Shown in pieces: positions 1 to 6,155 of a DNA stretch of 17,541 nt (within the stretch, counting starts at the first letter, position 1; the number at the start of each line of letters is the position of its first letter). The position numbers were made by a program, and so were the translations under genes. Under the pieces are notes generated by a model. It had not been told where the DNA came from. It did no database searches and worked only from the letters and a program-made list of their open reading frames with translations. The stretch comes from CAZAGD01 sp049699975 (GTDB lineage: Bacteria; Desulfobacterota; SM23-61), in the NCBI GenBank assembly GCA_049699975.1, contig JBNAWB010000062.1, positions 1 through 17,541 on the forward strand. The letters run 5' to 3'.

Positions 1-68
1 GATGAAAAAAGCAGGGAGCACGGAGCAGGGAGCAAGGAGTGAAATTATTTATCGTTAAGCGCAAGGCG
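1..68 (+). repeat. intergenic repeat A, left copy (inverted partner at 17073-17140)
   Basis: Bases 1-55 are the exact reverse complement of 17086-17140. The match continues to base 68 with two mismatches, giving 66/68. Inside it, 14-41 is a tandem array of a 7-base unit NGGAGCA (GGGAGCA, CGGAGCA, GGGAGCA, AGGAGTG). The repeat touches the window edge, so the left end of this copy cannot be seen. A contig end at this repeat would be a normal assembly outcome. Confidence 0.95.
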
Positions 69-278
69 TTAGCGCGGGAGGATAAAAAGCAAATCGCATA
101 GGGCAAAACGCTAAGCGCACAGGGCGGAGCGAAAATCGAAAAGAAGTGCTGCTGTAAGGAAGTGATCCAGTGCTGAATTTACGCAGAAAATAAGGCAAGT
201 CAAAAAATTTTGAATTATAAAAATCTCTGTACTACATACTTGCCAATTCTTTAAATTTTATTAGGAAACAAGGCAACT

Positions 279-336
279 CTTCCAGAGCGCGCCGAGCACA
301 CCGAGAAAGGACTGTAAAATATTTTTTAAAAAAATT
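279..336 (-). repeat. intergenic repeat B, nonamer array plus AT-rich tail, left copy
   Basis: Bases 279-305 are three 9-base units (CTTCCAGAG, CGCGCCGAG, CACACCGAG). On the minus strand they read as variants of CTCNGYGNN. They are followed by an AT-rich stretch (305-336) that matches the reverse complement of about 16987-17020 with one mismatch and a small indel. The right-flank copy has the same architecture with the array CTCTGTGTA, CTCTGCGAG, CTCTGTGAG. Confidence 0.8.
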
Positions 337-378
337 AAAAGCTCTGGGTGGCGGTCCCATGGTGATTAAGGATAAGAC

Positions 379-447
379 GTAGGGCAAGCCTTTAGGGCTT
401 GCCGAAAATGCGGCCAGGAATGAACCAGGGATGAACCATTGCCCTAC
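379..447. repeat. nested palindromic intergenic element
   Basis: The outer arms GTAGGGCAA (379-387) and TTGCCCTAC (439-447) are exact inverted repeats. The left arm is also part of an inner perfect hairpin, GGCAAGCC (383-390) with GGCTTGCC (396-403) and loop TTTAG. The two structures compete for the same bases, so the RNA or DNA could switch between them. There is no T-run after either stem, so it is not an intrinsic terminator. It looks like a dispersed REP-type repeat. Confidence 0.75.
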
Positions 448-490
448 ATTTTTCGCTCTCTTATTTGCCAAATTCTTTAACCCCACCTAA

Positions 491-513
491 CCTCCCCTTA
501 AATTAAGGGGAGG
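491..513. repeat. perfect palindrome, 10-bp stem
   Basis: CCTCCCCTTA (491-500) and TAAGGGGAGG (504-513) pair perfectly around a 3-base loop. The purine-rich sequence goes on to a second GGAGGGG block at about 517-523. There is no gene immediately beside it, and the stem is not followed by a T-run. It is most likely a dispersed intergenic palindrome. Confidence 0.75.
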
Positions 514-605
514 AAAGGAGGGGTTACCTTTAAATTCTCAGCGATCTCTTTATCCTCTGTGGCAAAAAATACTTTTAACCCCCGCTTCCTCTTCGACTGT
601 GTCAT

Positions 606-712
606 AATGTCATCACGAGGGAGCGGAGCGACCGTGGCGATCTCGTAATGTATTGAAAATAAGGAGATGGCCACGCTCCCCCGCATTAAGTGCGGGCTCG
701 CTCGCCATGACG
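606..712 (+). repeat. MITE-like hairpin element C, complete copy
   Basis: The ends GTCATCACGAG (609-619) and CTCGCCATGAC (701-711) form imperfect terminal inverted repeats (9/11). The arms continue inwards through GTGGCGATCTC and GAGATGGCCAC (about 634-674), so the whole element can fold into one long hairpin. A smaller hairpin, CCCGCA-TTAAG-TGCGGG (680-696), is set in the right arm. Bases 606-653 match the reverse complement of 17168-17215 in 47 of 48 positions. No coding capacity is seen, so it is a non-autonomous element if it is mobile at all. Confidence 0.85.
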
Positions 713-785
713 AAAAAAGGATAGTTACCAAGTTTCAGCGGGGAGAGGGAGAAGGTGAGGCATTACAAATCAGTTTCAATTTTTC

Positions 786-814
786 TTGACTTTCTTTGGG
801 CATTTTTTTAAATT
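786..814 (+). promoter_or_regulatory. candidate sigma70 promoter of the CoA-transferase operon
   Basis: TTGACT (786-791) is followed after 17 bases by TAAATT (809-814) in an AT-rich stretch, with the next gene starting about 115 bases downstream. The -35 is good and the -10 matches the consensus at 4/6 positions. The same TTGAC-N17-TAAATT layout stands upstream of the divergent minus-strand operon, which supports it. The call rests on pattern only. Confidence 0.45.
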
Positions 815-928
815 TGCTCATGATAAAATAAAAAGGGCTTACTTAAAACTTTAGAAGAATTTAATTTTATTCATTAAAGGAGAATATAATTTAATTTTTA
901 CTGAATTTGCCGGAGGGAGGCCAAGGTT

Positions 929-2125
929 ATGCCATCTAATCTACCACTGGAAGGCATTCGGGTCATCGATTTATCCCGGGTGCTTGCAGGACCATATTGC
1001 GGAGCTCTTCTGGGCGATTTAGGAGCAGACGTCATTAAAGTAGAAGACATCAAATCAGGCGATGAGGTTCGCGCCTGGCCACCCGTTGATGGAGAAGAGT
1101 CTGCCGCCTTTATCGTCAATAATCGAAATAAACGAGGAATCGCCGTCGACCTCAAAAATCCCGAGGGGGCAGAAATTGTCAAGCGCTTAGCCCAGCAAAG
1201 CGATGTTTTGATTGAAAACTTCCGGACGGGCACGATGGAAGAATTCGGTTTGGGCTATGAAACTCTGGCAGCTTTAAATCCGCGCCTCATTTATTGTTCA
1301 GTAAAGGCTTTTGGCGTGGTCGGTCCGCGGGCGAACGAGGCAGGTTATGAAGCCTTAATGCAGGCTTTCGGGGGCATCATGTCCATAACTGGCGAGCCTG
1401 ATCGACCCCCTGTGCGTTGCGGCGTATCTTTCTTAGATTTGACCACTTCTATTCTCTGCGCCTTTGGTATTATTACGGCCCTCTATCATCGCCAGCAGAC
1501 CGGCTTAGGGCAAAGGATAGACTCCGCCCTTTTGAGCACGGCCGTAGCGCTACTCAATTATCATGCGCAGAGTTATTTTTATGCCGGTGAAGTGAGCAAA
1601 CCTCTCGGATCGGGGCACTCATCTCTCGTTCCTTACCGCAATTATCAATGCGCTGACGGCCAATGGATTTTTATCGCCGGAGGAAATGACCGCTTATGGA
1701 AAAGGATGGCTGGGGTTCTTGGTCTGGAAACTTTAGCTGAAGATCCTAAGTATGCCACAAACCCAGAGCGCGTAAAAAGGCGGCAAGAATTGGATGAAAT
1801 TGTGCAAGAAGCAGTACGCCGCTTTGATCGGCAGACCCTGCTCAAAAAATTGGAAGAAGCGGGCGTACCAGCTACCCCTGTAAATACTATTGATCAAGTC
1901 CTGGCTGATCCGCAAGTTGAAGCATTGCAGATGATCTGGCACCTTGCCCACCCCAAAAAGGGGAAGCTTCCGCTCGTGGCTTTTCCTTTAAAATTCTCCC
2001 ATTTAGGTGCCTCGCTTCGCCGTCCTGCGCCCCGCATTGGAGAACATAATGAAGAGGTATTAATGGACCTGGGATATAGTAAAGAAGAAATAGCTAATTT
2101 ACGCCAAAAAAAGGTAATCCGCTAA
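929..2125 (+). CDS. class III CoA-transferase (CaiB/BaiF/Frc family)
   Basis: This protein probably moves CoA from an acyl-CoA donor to a free carboxylic acid in the cytoplasm, activating the acid for catabolism. At 398 residues it has the usual family length. The N-terminus (LEGIRVIDLSRVLAGPYC) and the block LGADVIKVE at 31-39 are typical of the family. Asp170 in GVSFLDL sits where the family has its catalytic aspartate, and GQRIDSALL near 195-203 is the conserved TGxGQxVDxSLL block. The residue after the Asp-Leu pair is Thr, where many members have Gly. The start is supported by GGAGG at 916-920, 8 bases before the ATG. It heads a plus-strand cluster with a dead dehydratase-like gene, an MDR dehydrogenase and an OYE-type reductase. 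The acid it activates cannot be named from sequence. Confidence 0.9.
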   Translation: MPSNLPLEGIRVIDLSRVLAGPYCGALLGDLGADVIKVEDIKSGDEVRAWPPVDGEESAAFIVNNRNKRGIAVDLKNPEGAEIVKRLAQQSDVLIENFRTGTMEEFGLGYETLAALNPRLIYCSVKAFGVVGPRANEAGYEALMQAFGGIMSITGEPDRPPVRCGVSFLDLTTSILCAFGIITALYHRQQTGLGQRIDSALLSTAVALLNYHAQSYFYAGEVSKPLGSGHSSLVPYRNYQCADGQWIFIAGGNDRLWKRMAGVLGLETLAEDPKYATNPERVKRRQELDEIVQEAVRRFDRQTLLKKLEEAGVPATPVNTIDQVLADPQVEALQMIWHLAHPKKGKLPLVAFPLKFSHLGASLRRPAPRIGEHNEEVLMDLGYSKEEIANLRQKKVIR

Positions 2126-2192
2126 AAATTAAAAATTCCACCTTGTTTACTCAGTCAGCTAACTCAAGTTGCTTAAGGAAGGAGGGTTGGCC

Positions 2193-2526
2193 GTGAATTT
2201 AAAAAGAGCCATAGTCCTTAACCCAAAAGATAATGTGGGAGTGGCTGTGGAAAATATAAAAAAAGGGAAATGGTAAATCTGGAAGTTGTTAAGGGCCACA
2301 ATTTCTCTCTCCTGGCCATAGAAGACATCCCCTTTGGTTTCAAGATTGCCTTAGCTGATATCCCTAAAGGAGGCGAAGTAATTAAGCATGAAAAGAAACG
2401 ATAGAAGAAGCTGGCGAACGCTTGATCGAATTGGCTCGCCAAGTTGCCTCCGGCATGTTTACCAAAACAGAGACTCTTAAATACCAGGATCCTGTGCAGG
2501 TCTATCTTCAAGATGAGCCTTTTTAA
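2193..2526 (+). pseudogene. UxaA-family (altronate dehydratase/sulfolactate lyase-like) remnant, centre deleted
   Basis: Read in three successive frames, this stretch gives both ends of a UxaA-type protein. From the GTG at 2193 (GGAGG at about 2180-2184) comes the start of a SAF domain, including DNVGVAVENIKKG. One base appears lost in the G-run at 2265-2267. The shifted frame then gives KGHNFSLLAIEDIPFG, KIALADIPKGGEVIKH and a stop at 2402-2404. A third frame (about 2395-2526) gives EEAGERLIELARQVASG and MFTKTETL, which is how the large catalytic part of the family ends. The 300 or more residues that should lie between are missing. The intact ancestor would have been a sugar-acid dehydratase, or a SuyAB-type sulfolactate lyase. 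It can no longer make an enzyme. The frame breaks could in principle be sequencing errors, but the missing centre could not. Confidence 0.8.
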
Positions 2527-2673
2527 TTTAATCGCCCATTTGCAGGAAAAAAGGAATGACCCATTTTTATCACCCGGGAGTTTAATTGTTGGAGCCGACT
2601 TGAATAAGCCGAAATCCAGCAGGTGTCATTCCGTACCAAATGAAGTAATCTCCCAGTTGTCTACGCCGTCGTG

Positions 2674-2718
2674 CTCACCCTAACCTTCTCCCCACGCAGG
2701 AGGAGAAGGGAGGGTGAG
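2674..2718. repeat. CTCACCCT-type palindromic intergenic repeat
   Basis: CTCACCCTAACCTTCTCC (2674-2691) pairs imperfectly with GGAGAAGGGAGGGTGAG (2702-2718) around a loop of about ten bases. A half copy of the right arm lies at 740-760 (GGGGAGAGGGAGAAGGTGAGG without its partner arm), and a short related piece (ACCCTCTCCCCTGCC) lies near 16882-16896. It sits between the pseudogene and the alcohol dehydrogenase. The stem is strong but has no T-run. Repeats of this look are dispersed between genes in many bacterial genomes. Confidence 0.7.
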
Positions 2719-2795
2719 GCGAATAAGTGTTAATATTTAAGCGCTCTGAGTAATAACTGCATAGCAAAATAATTAAACTATAGGAGGAGAAAAAA

Positions 2796-3920
2796 ATGAG
2801 TAAAGTTCGTGCTTGGGTAATGTTAGAACCTGGAAAAATTGAAATGCAAAGTTTTGATCTGCCTTCGGTGGCCGAAGATTGTGCTTTATTAAAAGTCGAT
2901 GCTTGCGGAATTTGTGGCAGCGATCTCCATGCCTTTAAGGGAAGAATGAAGACTGCCCCATTTCCTTTAATCCCCGGCCATGAATTTGTGGGCACTATAG
3001 TGGAAGTGGGCAAAATTGCTCCTCAAAAAATGGCCATAGTTGGCGGGGAGACAATAAGGCCTGGGGATAGAGTAGCCATAGCTCCCAGTTCCCTCTCTTG
3101 CGGCCGATGCTGGTATTGTTTACATATGCCCCATCGGCCCACATTCTGTATGTATCGTTCCATTTACGGTTTTAATTCTATAAAGAACCCCCCGAGCATA
3201 TGGGGCGGTTTCTCCGAGTATATTTACCTTCACCCTAAAACCTGGGTCTTTCATATCCCTGCTGGTCTATCCTTAGAGCGGGCAGTACTTACTGAACCTA
3301 TGGCTACTGGATTGCGGGCTGTGGAGCGAGCTTATAATCCAGGGGAAGCTTTCGTCGGTCATGGATATGGAGTAGGTAGTCGAGCCATGGTGTTGGGCGC
3401 AGGACCAATTGGACTGATGGTAATTTTAGCGCTGCGTTTTAGCGGGGCCAAATTTATCATTGTCCAAGATTTAATCGAGAGCCGCTTAGAGATGGCTAAA
3501 CGCATGGGCGCGGATTTAACCATTCGCGCGCAGGACCCCTTAGAAAAAAGACTCCAAGAAGTGCAAGCAGTAACCGATGGCGTGGGAGCAGATTTAGTTA
3601 TCGAAGCCGCGGGCGTTCCTTTGGCTTTCAAAGAATCTTTAGCCTTCGTGCGCCGCGGGGGAAAGGTAGTAGAAGTAGGCCATTATACAGATCCTGGCTC
3701 TACCGAAATCAATCCCTGGGTCATCTGCAATAAAGATGTAGATATTCATGGTTCATGGGCTTATCCGGCGATTATTTTTAAAGACGCCCTCGCTGTTTTA
3801 GCCAAAACTCCATTTCCGGTTGAAGAAGTAGTAACCCACAAAATATCTCTTGATGATCTACCCAAAGGAATGGAGCTTCTGGGAAAAGAAGGGGTGGGTA
3901 AAGTCATAGTAAAATTTTAG
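2796..3920 (+). CDS. zinc-dependent medium-chain alcohol dehydrogenase (threonine/sorbitol dehydrogenase-like)
   Basis: This is predicted to be a cytoplasmic NAD(P)-dependent dehydrogenase interconverting a secondary alcohol and a ketone. It has 374 residues. The catalytic zinc ligands look intact: Cys40 in GICGSD, and His62-Glu63 in PGHEFVG. The structural zinc lobe has Cys102, Cys105, Cys108 and Cys118, with a slightly longer last loop than the usual 3-3-8 spacing. GAGPIG at 201-206 is the Rossmann nucleotide site, and the VKF C-terminus is typical. The start has a strong AGGAGGAG just upstream. The next gene follows after 25 bases, so the two are probably co-transcribed. The substrate is unknown; the closest general resemblance is to polyol and threonine dehydrogenases. 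Confidence 0.9.
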   Translation: MSKVRAWVMLEPGKIEMQSFDLPSVAEDCALLKVDACGICGSDLHAFKGRMKTAPFPLIPGHEFVGTIVEVGKIAPQKMAIVGGETIRPGDRVAIAPSSLSCGRCWYCLHMPHRPTFCMYRSIYGFNSIKNPPSIWGGFSEYIYLHPKTWVFHIPAGLSLERAVLTEPMATGLRAVERAYNPGEAFVGHGYGVGSRAMVLGAGPIGLMVILALRFSGAKFIIVQDLIESRLEMAKRMGADLTIRAQDPLEKRLQEVQAVTDGVGADLVIEAAGVPLAFKESLAFVRRGGKVVEVGHYTDPGSTEINPWVICNKDVDIHGSWAYPAIIFKDALAVLAKTPFPVEEVVTHKISLDDLPKGMELLGKEGVGKVIVKF

Positions 3921-3945
3921 TTAAAAATGGGCTAAGGAAAATAAT

Positions 3946-5919
3946 ATGACCTTTTATCCACTCCTTTTTCAACCCTTTCGCTTGGGCACTCTTCAGTTGC
4001 GCAATCGCCTCGTGATGGCTCCTTTGGGAACTAACCTTGCTGACGTTAATGGAGCGGTGAGCAAGCCTTTGTTAGATTGGTATCGGGAGCGGGCGTGGGG
4101 TGGAGTAGGTCTGGTAATAGTAGAGAACGCCAGTGCCGATGATCGCTTTGGTCGTGGTTTAGCCCATCAGATCCGTCTAACCGATCCGAAATATACTCCT
4201 GGTTTGGCGCAATTAGCGGAAACAATAAAAGAAGCTGGGGCTAAAGCGGCTATCCAAATAAATATCCAGGGCGGAGGAATAGATCCCGATCTTTCCCCCG
4301 GAGTTCAACCCGTTGGGCCATCCTCCGTCTCCTACATATTTGACAGCTCCGGGACAAATTTCGGACTCCCGGCCCGAATGAAAAAACCTAAAACGCTGCG
4401 CGCCCTCACTAAAGAAGAAATTGGGGAGCTACGCAAATCATTCATTCGCGCTGCCACCATAGCGAGATCAGCAGGGTTTGACGCTATAGAACTCCATGGA
4501 GCCCACGGTTACCTCTTGGCCGCTTTCCTATCACCAGCAGCAAATCAACGTAATGATGAATATGGGGGTAGTGTTGCAAACCGATTCCGCTTCATCCGTG
4601 AGGTTTACGAAGGAATAAGGGAACGGGTAGGAAATGATTTTCCCATTATTTTTCGTTTTAGTGGGCAAGAATATTATAGAGGTGGAAGGGAAATCGGCGA
4701 GTCTCAATTAATAGCCCAGATGCTGGAAGAGATAGGAATTGATGCTTTACACGTCTCTGCTGGTATCAGCATGCTGGCGGAAGCATATTCCTGGGTTAAT
4801 CCTCCAGCAAGTTTTCCTCCTGCTCCTTTTATCCAGGACGCAGCAGCAATTAAACAAGTAGTGAAAATCCCCGTTATTGGCGTAGGCAAGATTAACTCTC
4901 CCGAGCTGGCCGAACAAATATTAAAAGATGAAAAGGCAGATTTAATAGCTCTGGGGCGTCCTTTAATTGCCGACCCAGAATGGCCTCAGAAAGTTCGCGA
5001 AGGAAGAAAACAAGATATTCGCCCATGTTTATACTGTAATCGTTGTTTGCGGATCATGTATCGCCAGCCCATCCGCTGTACTGTAAATGCCCGCGCCGGC
5101 CGGGAGAGCGAATTCTCTTTGCTTCCGGCTTCCCGCCCGCGTAAAATAGCAGTCGTCGGTGGAGGCCCTGCCGGATTGGAAGCTGCTTGCGTAGCTGCAG
5201 AAAGAGGTCACCAAGTAACGCTTTTCGAAAAGGAAAAAATCCTGGGAGGACAGCTTCGCTTAGCCATAGTGCCCCCTTACAAAAAGGAACTAAGTGGTTT
5301 TTTAGCTTATCTGCGCCGGCAAGTTAGAAAAAAGGCAAAAGTGGAATTGAATTGCGAAATAAGCGCTGAAGAACTGGTTCGGCAAGGTTTTGAGGCAGCC
5401 GTAATTGCTACCGGCTGCTCTCCCCCTGATCTTTCCTTTGCTCATGAAAAAGTGAGTCGAGCTTGGGATATATTGCTCAATAAAGTGAAGGTGTCAGGTT
5501 CAGCAGTTGTGATTATTGGATCCAGTCGAGTGACTTGTGAAACTGCGGAATTTTTATCTTTCCGCCATAAAAAATCAGTGACCATTGTTCACGCCGGAAG
5601 TATGGAAACATTAGGGCAAGGCATGGAACCAATCTTTGAACGGCGTCTCCTTTTAGAAAGACTCCAGAAATTAGAGGTAAAAATTATTCTGCACACCAAA
5701 TTCCACGAAATTACTGAAGGCGGAGTTTCTCTTAAAGGAGAATTTACAGGAATAATACCCTGTGATCATGTAGTTTTTGAAGATCCGCCCATAAGCCAGA
5801 TTGACCTTTTTACCGCTTTGCCAGGGAAGATGGAAGTTAAGATGGTGGGAGATTGTGTGGAACCTCGCGATCTATACGCCGCCATTCATGAGGGATTCAT
5901 AGCCGGTTATCGCCTATAG
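3946..5919 (+). CDS. old-yellow-enzyme family Fe-S flavoprotein (2,4-dienoyl-CoA reductase-like)
   Basis: The family reduces activated C=C bonds (dienoyl-CoA, enoates) or oxidises amines, using FMN, one 4Fe-4S cluster and FAD/NAD(P)H. Three parts are visible in 657 residues. The first is an FMN barrel (about 1-350) with HGAHGYL at 184-190 and the block containing DEYGGS near 204-209. The second is a cluster motif C361-x2-C364-x2-C367-x10-C378. The third is a FAD/NAD half with GGGPAG at 405-410 and a C-terminal GDCVEPRDLYAAIHEG. The flavin-site motif that normally reads QLxHxGR is QINIQGG here (104-110), so the usual His is Ile107. Its place behind a CoA-transferase and a dehydrogenase suggests reduction of an unsaturated acid or CoA ester (inference). 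It ends convergently with the transporter gene on the other strand. Confidence 0.88.
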   Translation: MTFYPLLFQPFRLGTLQLRNRLVMAPLGTNLADVNGAVSKPLLDWYRERAWGGVGLVIVENASADDRFGRGLAHQIRLTDPKYTPGLAQLAETIKEAGAKAAIQINIQGGGIDPDLSPGVQPVGPSSVSYIFDSSGTNFGLPARMKKPKTLRALTKEEIGELRKSFIRAATIARSAGFDAIELHGAHGYLLAAFLSPAANQRNDEYGGSVANRFRFIREVYEGIRERVGNDFPIIFRFSGQEYYRGGREIGESQLIAQMLEEIGIDALHVSAGISMLAEAYSWVNPPASFPPAPFIQDAAAIKQVVKIPVIGVGKINSPELAEQILKDEKADLIALGRPLIADPEWPQKVREGRKQDIRPCLYCNRCLRIMYRQPIRCTVNARAGRESEFSLLPASRPRKIAVVGGGPAGLEAACVAAERGHQVTLFEKEKILGGQLRLAIVPPYKKELSGFLAYLRRQVRKKAKVELNCEISAEELVRQGFEAAVIATGCSPPDLSFAHEKVSRAWDILLNKVKVSGSAVVIIGSSRVTCETAEFLSFRHKKSVTIVHAGSMETLGQGMEPIFERRLLLERLQKLEVKIILHTKFHEITEGGVSLKGEFTGIIPCDHVVFEDPPISQIDLFTALPGKMEVKMVGDCVEPRDLYAAIHEGFIAGYRL

Positions 5920-6155
5920 AGAAGGCAATTCTTTCAGAGCTTAAAACCCATTGCCTAAAACTCCTCTTTAGCGATTGTATTTTTGACTGAGCATCAGCTT
6001 AAAATATTCATGAGGCAGCAGAGATTCTTTTCATCTTTTTCCGTTTTTTTAAACCTTTCCGCCAACGCGCCTAACTTACCAAAAATCGAGGCAATTAACA
6101 TAAAATGAATTTATGCATTAGTGGTAAAAAGTTCGAAAGATAGGCTTAAAATTAT

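Larger units (their letters stand above)
1..928. other. gene-free left flank, repeat-dense
   Basis: I see no credible gene here. The open frames in it run straight through perfect palindromes and repeat arms and have no ribosome binding site. The stretch holds at least five distinct repeats, listed separately: an inverted copy of a right-flank repeat, a nonamer array, a nested palindrome, a perfect 10-bp-stem palindrome and a MITE-like hairpin. A half copy of the CTCACCCT-type repeat lies at 740-760. Bases 56-130 also hold degenerate direct repeats around CGYTAAGCGCA (53-62 and 110-119). The last 140 bases carry the probable promoter of the first operon. Confidence 0.8.

Noticed and set aside
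232..731. Open frames of 84 and 77 codons on the minus strand of the left flank
   Set aside because: They cover the nonamer array, the nested palindrome and the MITE-like element, have no ribosome binding site and resemble no protein family.
2444..2683. A 79-codon open frame on the plus strand
   Set aside because: It overlaps the UxaA remnant in another frame and runs into the CTCACCCT palindrome. It has no ribosome binding site or recognisable domain. The GGAATGAC/GTCATTCC pair inside it (2553-2632) is another intergenic inverted repeat.
5920..6155. A bidirectional intrinsic terminator between the convergent operons
   Set aside because: The only pairings seen are AGGCAAT/ATTGCCT (about 5924-5957) with a long loop, and an AT-only stem at 6145-6160 overlapping the tctA stop. 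Neither has a strong GC stem plus T-run.
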